DNA of 64,000 nt from Trema orientale (Eukaryota > Streptophyta > Magnoliopsida > Rosales > Cannabaceae). The stretch lies in contig JXTC01000298.1 of the NCBI GenBank assembly GCA_002914845.1, positions 140,287-204,286 on the forward strand, written 5' to 3'. Positions 10,140-21,600 of the stretch are shown here, in pieces (positions within the stretch are counted from its first letter, which is position 1; each line of letters starts with the position of its first letter). Made by a program: the position numbers and the translations under genes. Below the pieces are notes generated by a model. The model made no database searches, had not been told where the DNA came from, and saw only the letters and a list, made by a program, of their open reading frames with translations.

Positions 10140-11870
10140 AATTGAGTCTTTTTCAGAATTCCAATATTCTTATAACTGGTACTTTGATTGATAACCTATA
10201 TAAAGTTGACACTGTTACCTTAATTAATGAAACTTTGCATGTCGAGAAACGTGGTACAAAACGCAAAACCACAGAGAATTCTTCTATGCTATGGCACAAG
10301 CGATTAGGACACATCTCTAAACAGATTGATAACTGGTACTTTGCATGACTGGTACTTTGATTGATAACCTATATAAAGTTGACACTATTACCTTAATTAA
10401 TGAAACTTTACATATCGAGAAACGTGGTACAAAACGCAAAACCACAGAGAATTCTTCTATGTTATGGCACAAGCGATTAGGACACATCTCTAAACAGAGA
10501 ATACAACGTCTTGTGTCAGATGAAATTCTCGACTCACTTGACCTAACAGACTTCACAGTTTGTGTTGAGTGCATTAAAGGAAAACAAACAAATATGCATA
10601 AATTAGGTGCTAATAGGAGTTCCGGTGTTTTAGAACTGATACATATTGATATCTGCGGCCCATTCCCTACGGCTTCATGGAATGGCCAACAGTATTTCAT
10701 CACGTTCATAGACAATTACTCTCGCTATGGGTACCTATATTTAATTCATAAGAAGTCTCAATCCCTGAACGTATTTAAAGCTTTCAAAGCCGAAGTTGAA
10801 AATCAACTCGACAAGGAAATTAAAGCCTTCAAATCCGATCGTGGTGGTGAATACTACGGTAGGTATGATGGATCCGGTGAACAACGTCCAGGACCCTTTG
10901 CCCAGTATTTAGAGGAATGTGGAATCGTCCCACAATACACAATGCCGGAGAAACCTAGCATGAATGGTGTTGCTGAGCGACGAAACTGAATACTTAAGGA
11001 CATAGTGAGGAGTATGATTAGTCATTCCTCCTTACCTGAATCACTCTGAGGGGGAAGTACTTAAGACTGCAATTTATATACTCAACAGAGTACCCAACAA
11101 ATCAGTAGCTAAAACCCCATATGAACTATGGACAAGCAAGAAGCCTAGTATTAAGCACTTACATATTTGGGGTTGTCCAGCTGAGGCAAAGCCATACAAG
11201 CCACATGAGAAGAAATTGGACTCAAGAATAATAAGTTGCTATTTTGTTGGCTACGCTGAAAGATCCAGAGGTTTCAAATTCTATGATCCCTCTAACAGGT
11301 CCTTTTTTGAGACGGGTAATGCAAGATTCCTTGAGGATATTGAGTTTGGGAGGGGAGATAAGGTCAGGGATATTGTCTTTGAAGAGGAATTTATTTCTCT
11401 TCCTACAGTTGCTATTGGAGGTGATCAGGCTCCTTTGCCTGATATTGTTCAAGAAGAAAATCCGAAAATTCAAGACAATATTCTGCAACTCCCTGTCCCA
11501 CATTAGGAAGTTACTCCTGAAGAGCAACCTCAACAACCTCAAGAGCAAGTGCCACTAAGGAGATCTACTAGGGAAAGGAGAAGCGCGATTCCGGATGATT
11601 ATATCGTCTATTTCCTAGAACATGAGTTTGATATAGGAGTAGAAAATGATCTAATCAATTTCACTCAAGCCAAACAAAGTTCAAAATCCCAACAGTAGAT
11701 CACTGCCATAGAGGATGAGATGAAATCTATGAAAGACAACGACGGTTGGGAACTCGTCGAATTGCCAGCAAGAAAGAAACCTATTGGTTGTAAATGGATT
11801 TTTAAAACCAAAAAAGGATTCTAAAGGCAATATTGAGAGATATAAGGCTCGTCTAGTTGCCAAAGGTTTC
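10140..11870 (+). pseudogene. copia integrase, interrupted by tandem duplication and stops
   Basis: The GAG-pre-integrase/HHCC region is present twice because of a 173-bp duplication. The second copy leads into the zinc-binding residues WHKRLGHIS...CVEC and then the catalytic core with HID, SDRGGEY and NGVAERRN, the D,D-35-E triad that joins cDNA to host DNA. A TGA at 10987-10989 (from CGA) ends the core. Downstream pieces (about 11050-11500, then to 11820) cover the integrase C-terminal and linker region (VFGC-like WGCPAE, STRERRS). A stop at 11504-11506, a TAG at 11696-11698 and a frameshift near 11810 separate it from RT. Confidence 0.9.
10175..10498 (+). repeat. 173-bp tandem duplication inside copia pol
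   Basis: Segment 10175-10325 recurs at 10348-10498 (period 173) with a few substitutions, separated by a short filler. It encodes the GAG-pre-integrase/HHCC region twice and breaks the reading frame. Confidence 0.95.
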
Positions 11871-12572
11871 ACTCAGAAAGAAAGCATTGATTATAAAGAG
11901 ACTTTCTCTCCAGTTTCTTCGAAAGACTCTTTCAGAATAATTATGGCACTAGTAGCTCATTTTGATTTAGAGCTACATCAGATGGATGTAAAGACTGCGT
12001 TTCTCAATGGTGATATTGAGGAAACGATTTATATGGTATAGCCAGAAAACTTTATAACCGAAAATCCAAAGTCTATGGTCTGTAAACTAAAGAAATCCAT
12101 CGATAGTCTCAAACAAGCATCCCGTCAATGGTATCATAAGTTCCATCAAGTTATTTCCTCATTCGGTTTTGAGGAAAACACAGTAGATGGATGTATTTAT
12201 CACAAGTTCAGTGGGAGCAAATATATCTTCCTGGTCTTATATGTCGATGACATACTTTTAGCAAGTAACGATATAGGCTTATTACACGAAACTAAGATAT
12301 TTCTATCAAACAAATTTGAGATGAAAGATCTTGGGGACGCCTCTTTTGTATTAGGGATTAAAATACACCGAGATCTCTCTCAAGGCGTTCTTGGATTATC
12401 ACAAAAGAGCTATATCGAGAAGGTGCTTGATAGGTTTAGCATGAGCAAATGTGCCCTAGAGATACACCCATTGCTAAAGGTGATAAATTCAGTCTCATTC
12501 AATGCCCCAAGAATGAGTTTGAAGCTAAAAAAATGTAGAAGATCCCTTATGCATCTGCAGCAGGGAGTCTGA
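11784..12572 (+). pseudogene. copia reverse transcriptase remnant
   Basis: The reverse transcriptase domain starts with KARLVAKGFTQKE and continues with FSPVSSKDSFR, QMDVKTAFLNGDIEE and the catalytic YVDD at 12240-12251. It ends near 12572 after KSYIEKVLDRFSMS. The enzyme copies element RNA to cDNA from the tRNA primer. In-frame breaks include a TAG at 12039-12041 (from CAG) and an indel near 12470-12570. Key catalytic aspartates are intact, but no full-length product can be made. Confidence 0.92.
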
Positions 12573-13165
12573 TGTATGCTCAGGTGTGTACACGTCCGGA
12601 TATAGCGTACATAGTTGGAGTGTTAGGCAGATATTTAAGCAACTCTAGTATGGATCACTGGAAAGCAGCAAAGAGGGTTTTACGTTGTTTACAGATAACA
12701 AAAGATTACATGCTCACTTATCGAAGATCTGATCGTTTGGAGATCCTGGAGTATTCTGACTCCGATTATGCTGGATGCCTAGATAGTAAGAGATCCACTT
12801 CAGGCTATATTTACCTGCTTGCCGGATGAGCTGTATCATGGAAGAGTGTTAAGCAGACACTCACAGCTTCATGCACCATGGAGGCAGAGTTTATAGCTTG
12901 TCATGAGGCATCGAATCAAGGGATATGGCTGCGGAATTTTATCACCAGGCTGCAAATTGTCGATGGCATTCAGAAGCCATTGAAGATTTATTGTGATAAT
13001 AAAGCCGTTGTTTTATATTCCAATAACAACAGAAGCTCGTCGAAGTCTAAGCATATAGACATTAAGTTTTTGGTTGTTAAAGAAAGAGTTCAGAATCACC
13101 GAGTATCTATAGAACATATTGGAACTAACTCCATGTTAGCGGATCCGCTCACCAAAGGTTAATAC
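12572..13165 (+). pseudogene. copia RNase H remnant
   Basis: Begins MYAQVCTRPDIAY, the junction from RT to RNase H. The RNase H residues follow: SDSDYAGC (first Asp), MEAEFIA (Glu) and YCDNKAV (Asp), ending HIGTNSMLADPLTKG. RNase H removes the RNA strand during cDNA synthesis. A TGA at 12827-12829 splits the domain, at a position that is tryptophan or arginine in most relatives. A stop at 13160-13162 sits a few codons before the expected end; degenerate tail sequence continues to about 13240. Confidence 0.9.
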
Positions 13166-13680
13166 CTAAGGTGTTTCATGAGCACACTGCTCATATGGGT
13201 GTTGTACCATTTAAAGATGTTCAGGATTAGTGGGAGTTAGATTTTACGAGTTCTCTTGTGATAGACACATTTGTTATTTGATATCAATTAAGTGATGGTT
13301 TTCTTTTATACTCTAAATTTATATTTTAGTTTCTTTCTATCTGCTGTTTTGCATAAAGTTACGATTTTGCATAAAGAGAAAGACTAAGGTTAATTCGTTG
13401 GAATCATAAAGAAGGACCAAATAGAAATAGGCATGTAAAATCACTTTTAGTGTAATTTCCATGCCACACATCCATACTTGATCTGTGTCATTGCGTGTAT
13501 TGATTTAATAATCATTGATGGGTTTAGTTGCCTACCTAAGTGCTACGAAGGCCGCTTTGGTTTCATGTTGATATACAAAATGGTTCAGATTGTCTTAAGG
13601 GATAATTTCTTAACTGACAGTAATAAAGTGCGCACTCAAGTTTTCATTATATAATTGTCTCAGGAAAAACTTATGTAGCC
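13166..13680 (+). other. 3' non-coding region of copia element
   Basis: Degenerate polyprotein tail to about 13240, then AT-rich non-coding sequence up to the polypurine tract. No envelope-like or accessory frame is visible. Confidence 0.7.
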
Positions 13681-13692
13681 CAAGTGGGAGAT
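13681..13692 (+). other. polypurine tract of the copia element
   Basis: CAAGTGGGAGAT immediately before the 3' LTR TGTTAGG. This is the plus-strand primer site. Confidence 0.9.
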
Positions 13693-14197
13693 TGTTAGGT
13701 TTACTCGTGTAAACCAATTGGTGGGCCATAGTTTTTATAACAATTATATAATATTAGGACTATCTAATTAAGTAAGGCCATTAAGTGATCTAATTGAGGG
13801 CTTAAGAAGTTACCTATTAAGTGTGGACTCTGTAATATGTGATTACCTAATCCTAGTCCAATAAGGATTGATGGGGTCTCTATTGATGACTAGTATATAA
13901 AGACATAACTATTAGGGTTTTGGTCCCCAAGCCAAAATAGAATGTGTGCTCTTCTCCTCTATCTCCATCAACAGAGAGAGACCCATTGAGCATACATAAA
14001 ATATTCTGGCTATGGAAGACCTTCTACCCTCAGGCTCTAATTAAATCGTTTCTGTTTACGTGATCTCGTCCTTTGCCGTCAAACTCAATGGATTCAGGTT
14101 AGTCACGGGTTTCTCTCAACAAATTTTTTCCTGACAATTTGGCATGATAGATCCTAGGATTGTATTTGGTTTAACAATCCATTATGTAAATCTAACA
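13693..14197 (+). repeat. 3' LTR of the copia element (505 bp)
   Basis: Starts TGTTAGGTTTACTCG and ends AAATCTAACA. Aligns with the 5' LTR over its whole length with roughly 30 differences by eye. Confidence 0.95.
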
Positions 14198-14613
14198 GGT
14201 TTGTGTACATTAGTTAATTTTTAATATCTCATCAAACTTTGGAACCTGCTTGATTATCACTGTAGGCAAAATTCTAGACAATGCATTATTAGCTAAAAAG
14301 ATATTTAGGTTATTTTTAAATCATTTGAGCTTTTTCGGCTTATGCTCTTTATCATTCCATCCCTAGTTCATACCCCTTTGAGCCACATATGTACTAACTA
14401 TTTTCTTTGATTAAATCACATCATCCTTACCCTACTAGCGCAAAACAGTCCTGTTCCTTACCTTTCAAGAGAACTCATTGTGCAAAGTAAATAAAAAATT
14501 TTGAGAGAGAGAGAGAGAGAGGGGGGAAATTTGAATAGTGCAAGGAAACATTGTCAACATTGATCTTAAATAGTAGGTTTCCTTCCAAAAAGTGCATGAT
14601 TTACAGTCTTTAT
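14198..14613. other. AT-rich flank, possible gypsy LTR continuation
   Basis: Probably continues the sequence interrupted at 7319. It contains a (GA)n run at about 14503-14522. No gene is seen. Confidence 0.4.
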
Positions 14614-15352
14614 TCAAGGTTGGCTGGTGTTATGGAGTTCTTGTGTTGCTCGAAATCAACCTTCACATAAGGTTTCAACCTTTGTCCGTCGAATTTGAAA
14701 ATGCCTTTCGCGTCATGATGGACTTCAGCTGTACCATGAGGAAAAACTCGAACCATCGTGAAAGGACCATGCCACTGATAACATAATTTTCCAGAAAAGA
14801 GCGAAGGACGGGAATCATAGAGAACTTTTTGACCAACTAACGCATCATGATATCTTTGTCATGCAATTTTTGGTACGCTCCTTATAGATTTGAGCATTGT
14901 CATAAGCATCATAGCAGAATTTATCCATCTCATTTAGTTGCAACAATCTCTTCTTTCTCACGGCTTTTATATCAAAATTCAATGTCTTTACTGCCAATTA
15001 ATATGCTCCATGTTCAAGTTCCATAATTAGGTAGCAAGTTTTTCCAAAAATAAGATGATATAGAGATATTTTGATTGGAGTTTTAAAAGCCGTAAGATAA
15101 GCCTACAATCAATCGTCTAAACTTTTTGACCAATCTTTCCTCAGAGCATTTACTATTGTTTCGAGTGTGCTCTTCAATTCTCTATTTGAAATCTCCACTT
15201 GGCGACTTATTTGAGGATGATAAGCAGTGGCTGTTCAGAGAGTGACACCATATTTGACTTGTCAAGCTTCAAGACGGCGATTAGAAAAGTGTGTACCTTA
15301 GTCACTGGTGATTGCTCGAGCAGCATCATACCGGGTGAAATTAAAACTATGA
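14614..15352 (-). pseudogene. Ty3/gypsy (Athila-type) integrase remnant
   Basis: On the - strand, starting near 15350, the translation follows plant gypsy integrase: NFTRYDAARAITSD, then [39 protein letters not shown], an AYLTAFKTPI segment and a LLQLNEMDKF helix. It ends with a C-terminal part (HGTAEV...DGQRLKPY) and a stop at 14614-14616. The second Asp and the Glu of D,D-35-E are visible; the N-terminal half is missing. At least five nonsense codons and an indel show decay. It lies just downstream of the MACPF gene, on the same strand. The family (Athila or Tat) is from remembered motif similarity. Confidence 0.85.
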
Positions 15353-15604
15353 ACTCAAATATGTCTTGTTAGTTAAAAGTAAACAAGGCATATGTTAAAC
15401 CATTTTTTTTTTCCTTTTATAAATTGCTGGATTGAAATCCGAGTTCCACCAAATATACCCGATAACAGGCTATATCATATATAGTTTCTTAAAGGCCAAT
15501 AGATAGCTATTTGACCTTTTCAATGTGACCGCATGCAATTTTCAATTTTCATTTGTTTACTTTGATTATGATCTTAATTTTCTTTTTCATTTTTTATTTT
15601 TTTT

Positions 15605-18600
15605 TTATGAACAAATGTTCAACAAAGAGAACTTTACATGTAAACCTATCTTCCCCTTCTCCACGTACAATCTAGCTCCAGTGACTAACCAATGCCCAGG
15701 ATTGTCCTGTGGCCCTTTACATAAATGTGATGTATCTACAAATTTGAGAAGCTTTTGAGTTTGCTGGGAAACCGGAGGCCCTGTTGGAAAGACGCCGGAA
15801 TCCACAATCACAGCTGCTTGTTTCTCTTTGACCACTTGGTTATTACCCGAAAATGAGGTCGTTATAGCAGAGAAAATGCCAGACTTCTGGGAAAATTCTG
15901 AGGAGCATTCTGCCCAATTAGATTGAACGATGAAACAATCCGAGACCCTCGAAAACAAGAGTCGAAGATGAAGAACATTCTTTGATTCTTGTTTCTTCAT
16001 AATGAGTTGAGCTCCAGTGACAATGAAAGCCACATCTTTCTTGGAGGTCCATTTGGGGTTGTATTTTATACGCATTGTGCAAATATGGGAAAACTTCTTC
16101 CCATTAATAGCTTCTAAGTACTGGTCATGATCGGCTATGTCTTCTGAGCCTCGCCATATTGGTGTGTCGTGTACCTTGTTTTGGAGCATAATTGGACAGT
16201 TTGTTAGGTGCTGGAGGTGAATAGCTAGCCTGAAATGACAAATAGAACACTTTCATCATTACGTGATAGTTATGTTCAACTAAATAGAAAAGTAAAGGAA
16301 AATCAAGTGTCATAATTTGACTTGGTTGAGAAAGTTTAATTAATATTCTTATTTTGAAAATTAAAGGAGCTTTAGTCCAACCAAATTCTCCAAAACAAAC
16401 AAAACATACGACTACCCTTTTGTTTGGTAGAACAGAAAAGTTGAAATTGAGGGATTAAGGAAAATGAAAATAGATGTTCGGTTATTTGATAGAAAGAAGA
16501 ATTTGAGCAAAACTGTTCAGGCCATAAAAGTCCTTAATTGCTTCATTTCTACCAAACAGTTCCAAGGAAAAAGAAAAAAAAAATCTCTCTCCTCCTCATA
16601 GTCCTCAACTGGAATTTTATCCTTTTATCTGGAATAGTCATAAGATTTTTGTGACTTTTGATTCGAGAAAGTGAAACTAACACGCTTTGTCACGCAACAT
16701 AATGACAATGAGATAGTCATTTAAGAGGAATTAATAGTACCTATTGCATTTCATGCCCTCAAGATACAAGCGCATCCCAGTGACTGGCCTTTTTTCCACC
16801 GTAACCTGATGATGATAACATGGCAGTTTAATCCTTACGCACAAGAGCAATAAAGCAAAACTCTTTGGGTGCACAAAACAATCATGAGTATATATACCTG
16901 ATTAGTGTTCACATACAACTTGGGCCCCATCATGTTGAACTGGATTGCAGGTGATGTAGTAGCCCTGTTTGTTGTGGGGCCCAGAGGAAGGTCATTGTAA
17001 ATTGGGGCCCAGATCTTGTGAGCTTGAAAGTCCAGAAAGTACTGTAAATCAGCTATAGGAGGCTTGTCTGCACCCAAAAAGAGAATTTCGTTGAGGTTGG
17101 ATGTTACACTACTAGGAAATTCATTATGATCAAATTAGTACAAGCTAAAATATACATATTTATCAAGTTCTTTTTGGTCAAGGGAATGCATATCCATCTT
17201 AACTGAAATTTAGACCATGTAAACAAGCTTGAGTGGTCTTCACATGCTTTAAGTTCAATTATAAAGCTTATTTTTCCCATCCATTAAAAACACAAAAAAT
17301 GCTCTACTACTTTGGCCATTTTGCACTTAGAAGGGCCTAAACAAATAAAAGAATGAGATTCAGAAGCTTACATCGAAGATAAAGATTGATGGCATGGGAT
17401 AAAAAACCTTTTCCTGAAACACCTTTAAGAAGAGAAGTGATGGGAATGAAGCTAAAATTGATGGCATCTGGCATCGATGGAACTGTTAGAAGCCACTCGC
17501 AATGGCTATTTGTTGATGGATCACCTCCTCTTTTTGAACAGATCACAGTGATACCCTGAGAAATATGCAATTGTACATCAGTGTCAATATTCTTTTAGAG
17601 ATGCCTTGGTGATTGATATAAAGATATGGTTTCATCAATTAGCGGATGATAAACATCTGCACCTATGTTACCCCTTCTATTTCGCCAACACCACAAGAAA
17701 CAGAAAGTGGGTACTTTTGTGTCTTGTGGTATTGCCTGGTCTGTAGATCTGTTGTTTTCCAATGCACTATGCTCAACTGAATTTTGAGGTGTGGTACATA
17801 CAGAAAAACTACAATTTAACTTTAAGATTAGAGTTCTGAGATATTAGACCATCTGCATATATGAACGCATACACATTTATACTAAAACCTTCATGGCAAG
17901 TAGTCTTCCAAGAACCAGATGCACATGCCAAAAAAATACAAGCTTTTGACGTGCAAGAGGCACCAAAACTAATTATGTTATACACTAAAACACTATTGAG
18001 TTTTCATTTGTATAACTTGAGCTGTCATATGAGTTATACAAGGCAATAACTAGTGTTATTAGTTAATTAGCTTTACTTAATAGACTCTGTATATGACACA
18101 ACAGAGTGTAAATTGATCCGGTTACTTGTAGCAACGAGCAAGCTTAAACCAGCATTGTTCAGATAACTAAGTTAACTAGAAATTTATTGCCAATGTGCCA
18201 TATCCCATATGCATTTACTTTAGTAGTATATCTGTCTGTAATTTCCTGATTTCTATTATGTGCAGCTAATCTAAATTCAATTTGGTATTGGTTCCTGATA
18301 TATAAGAAATAATTGACCAGTGAACTGTACTGTATGAAATTATTGAAGTTACGCATGGTCGAACCTACATCTTTTGTGTTCATGGATGCAAAGCTATTGA
18401 AAGCCATGGGCTGCAGATCGAAAACATTAAATGCCAGAGGTGCCTGCAAAACACGTGGACGAACTCAATAAAACTTGGAGAAATTTTCACATGTATAATT
18501 TTAATAACTGAAGAAACAACAAAAATCTGAGTTAGTAGAGAAACTAGAATAAGGACCTTTAGTTTGTTCTCTTTGGTTTTGGAGAGCAATGGCGAGAAAT

Positions 18601-21600
18601 TACATGTCCCAGTAAAGAGCTGATCTCCGAGCTCATCCAAATGTTTTTTGAGCTCTGAGGGTCCTAAGTTAGAAGATGTATCTTGCTTCACTAGCACAAC
18701 ATCTTGACCTCCCATGCTCAATCCCACTACTATGTGAGTCCCATATGTCTCTATGAACCTATAAAACATATCACAAGTTTGAACAACCAAGTGACAATGT
18801 CCCCAATTCTCATAACAAGGTTCAACTTCAAGCTTCTGATAAAACAAAACCAATTGATAACTAAATTACCAGACATAGACAAGCAGCTTGTGTGCATCAA
18901 ACATCACAAATTTGATCAAGGGAACTGTATATGTTTCTAATTCTACCACAAGTTTCAAGTTTTGCTTAAAATAACGGATGAGCTTGACTAATTTGAGTTA
19001 AAAGACCCAACTGGAAAAGCCCCAACTGACTACTTACAGGACAATTCGACAAGCATCTTGTGCCAATTGATAACTAAATTACCAGACATAGACAAGCAGC
19101 TTGTGTGCATCAAACATCACAAATTTGATCAAGGGAACTGTATATGTTTCTAATTCTACCACAAGTTTCAAGTTTTGCTTAAAATAACGGATGAGCTTGA
19201 CTAATTTGAGTTAAAAGACCCAACTGGAAAAGCCCCAACTGACTACTTACAGGACAATTCGACAAGCATCTTGTGGGCATCAGATATCACAAATTCAATC
19301 ACACGAGATAAAGAGGTTGGAGATTCTAATGAAATATTTCAATACTAGTTGAAAATATCTGTGATTAGTTCGAGTATTCTAACCAATTAAAGAAACCCCA
19401 ACTCACTCCTAAATTGCCAGAAGATTCAACATGCATATTGTGTGCACCAAAAATTTCAAACAAGTCCAGACCATGTACACATGTAGTAACAAGTTTCAAA
19501 TTTCTGATTAGTTGATTCATTTAACCAAATTGAGAAGCCCAAATTGGTTTACTAAACTACTAGACAATTCTACAAGCACGTTGTGTGCATTAAAAATGTA
19601 ACATAAAGTCAGGTAGTAATTGCTGACCGAACCAGCTACTGACTTTGAAAACTCTGTTTTGAATATCACCAAACACCCGCCAACAAAACGCTATGGATGA
19701 ATCTAAATGCATAGAATTTGAGATTAAAAATGAAAAAAAAAAAAAAAAAAAGAAAAAGGTGGTGTATAACTGTGTTAAATTAGTTTAAATGAGTCAAAAC
19801 TGTGGTTAAATGTGGGCTTTTAAAAGTCATCAAAATTAGGTACCATAAGAGAATTGGCAAGCAAACTAACAGTAAATCTTATCCAAAAAAAAAAAAAGAA
19901 AAAAAAAAAGAACACCCATGAGAACATTGTGACGAACCTACCAAACCAACTGCTTCAAATTCCAAACCAGGAAAAATAAATAAATAAGTCATTTTTGCCC
20001 TTTTGTTGTTTTTACTTTTTTTTCCCACCGGAAAAAGAAGAGCTTAGGTAAATCCAAAACCAACCTCAAAATCGAAATGGAAAACAAGATTTGCTTTGTT
20101 ACAATACATATTATATATCTCAGTTTCAATTTGGGCTGCTAAGTACCGAAAAAGAAAAATCATTGTATCTCGAACCGAATGAAAAATTCACGGAAAATGT
20201 TAAAAAGCGGGCTAAGCGCGCACAAGTTAGGTTTCACGGATGTCACATTTATATATATTATACTTTATACGTGGATCCCACGTCTTTATTAATGATAATA
20301 CCGAGTACCCATCATGGTATTGCTCATTATTCATCGTAACATAAACATTTTTCTTTTTCTAGCGCAATGCATACTAAAAGAAATATAAACCCTACATAAT
20401 TATAAGTAACATAATTATAATTAACATGTGATGTTTAACCACTAAATTTCAAACCAATTACACATTTTCTGATCGATAACAACTAGCAAATATAGGGACT
20501 TCAAGTTGACTTTGTGATAATTACAAGCATATAATATACATTGATATATAAATGTATGTCATGCACCTGTTAAATTTTCAATAATGCCAACTATTTCTGA
20601 GTTTCCTTAATTAATTTATATAAATATCATTTCATTTTCTCCTACTGTCAATGCAAAAGGGAAGTTGCTACTCACACCCATATCGTGAAATTACAAGGCT
20701 TTTTTGGTGCTGTTTTAATCTTGGTTTTGAAGCCACGTTAACGTTCTATGTCATTGTTCACAAACTATTTAATACTACTCTAAGAAACCCTTGACGTGGC
20801 CAAATAAGATGATGTAAAATTGCTGATTTCTGATTAAACGAACACATAGACTTATTCTACTCAACAAATTATATATAGGTAAGACTTTATTTTAAAAAGG
20901 ACTTTGGTTAGGTGTATATTTTGTTGTAAATTTTACGTGACATACCTATGTGTAAGGCTCACAACTATAGATAAGATCAAACATCTACGCCACTTAATTC
21001 TCAAAAATAAAAAAAAAAACATGTATGCCACTTGTATTGCCGCTAGCGTTTTCTATTTTAAAGAAAAATGACAAAGAAATTATACAAAGAGACGGCTATC
21101 ATGCCGTTTTCGCCTTTAATTTTTATATATCGATGCTCTAGCTATGTCCCCATGAGGAATGAATCCAAATCTCATGGGCGCATAATTCAATTATCTGGAA
21201 ATAAAGAGCCTTTTTGCGTGAATATACATATGCGCAAAAAACAAAAACAAAAAAAAAAAACTCAAAAAAAAATTCAATAAAAATAAATGGGGAAAATATG
21301 AATATTAATGATTGTGAAGTTGAAGAAAATTGTTTCAATTTAGACAATTTTTTGTGATTTTTTTTTTCCGCATTAGATAATTCTTTGGGAAATATTATAG
21401 TGAACTTTATTATAAACTTTAGAAAAGTGATACAATCATTGACAAGTGCGTTTCTTATGACACTAATATGCTAAAAAATAGTTATTATACTAATCTTTTT
21501 GGCCTTTAGATAATTAAACAGAAGTCTAGCAAACAATAATTGGAATACAGACAGAATTTCTGATTTTCAGGTTGAATAAAGAAATAAATAAACGAAATCC

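Larger units (their letters stand above)
7320..14197 (+). mobile_element. complete but inactive Ty1/copia retrotransposon (6878 bp)
   Basis: Full structure: 5' LTR, tRNA-Met-type primer binding site, ~1.15-kb structured leader, gag, zinc knuckle, protease, integrase, reverse transcriptase, RNase H, polypurine tract and 3' LTR. The gag-PR-IN-RT-RH order marks Ty1/copia. Flanking pentamers GATTT (7315-7319) and GGTTT (14198-14202) look like a target duplication with one change. The LTRs differ at roughly 30 sites in ~505 bp by eye (about 6%), so the insertion is not recent. Stops, frameshifts and an internal 173-bp duplication make it non-autonomous. Confidence 0.95.
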
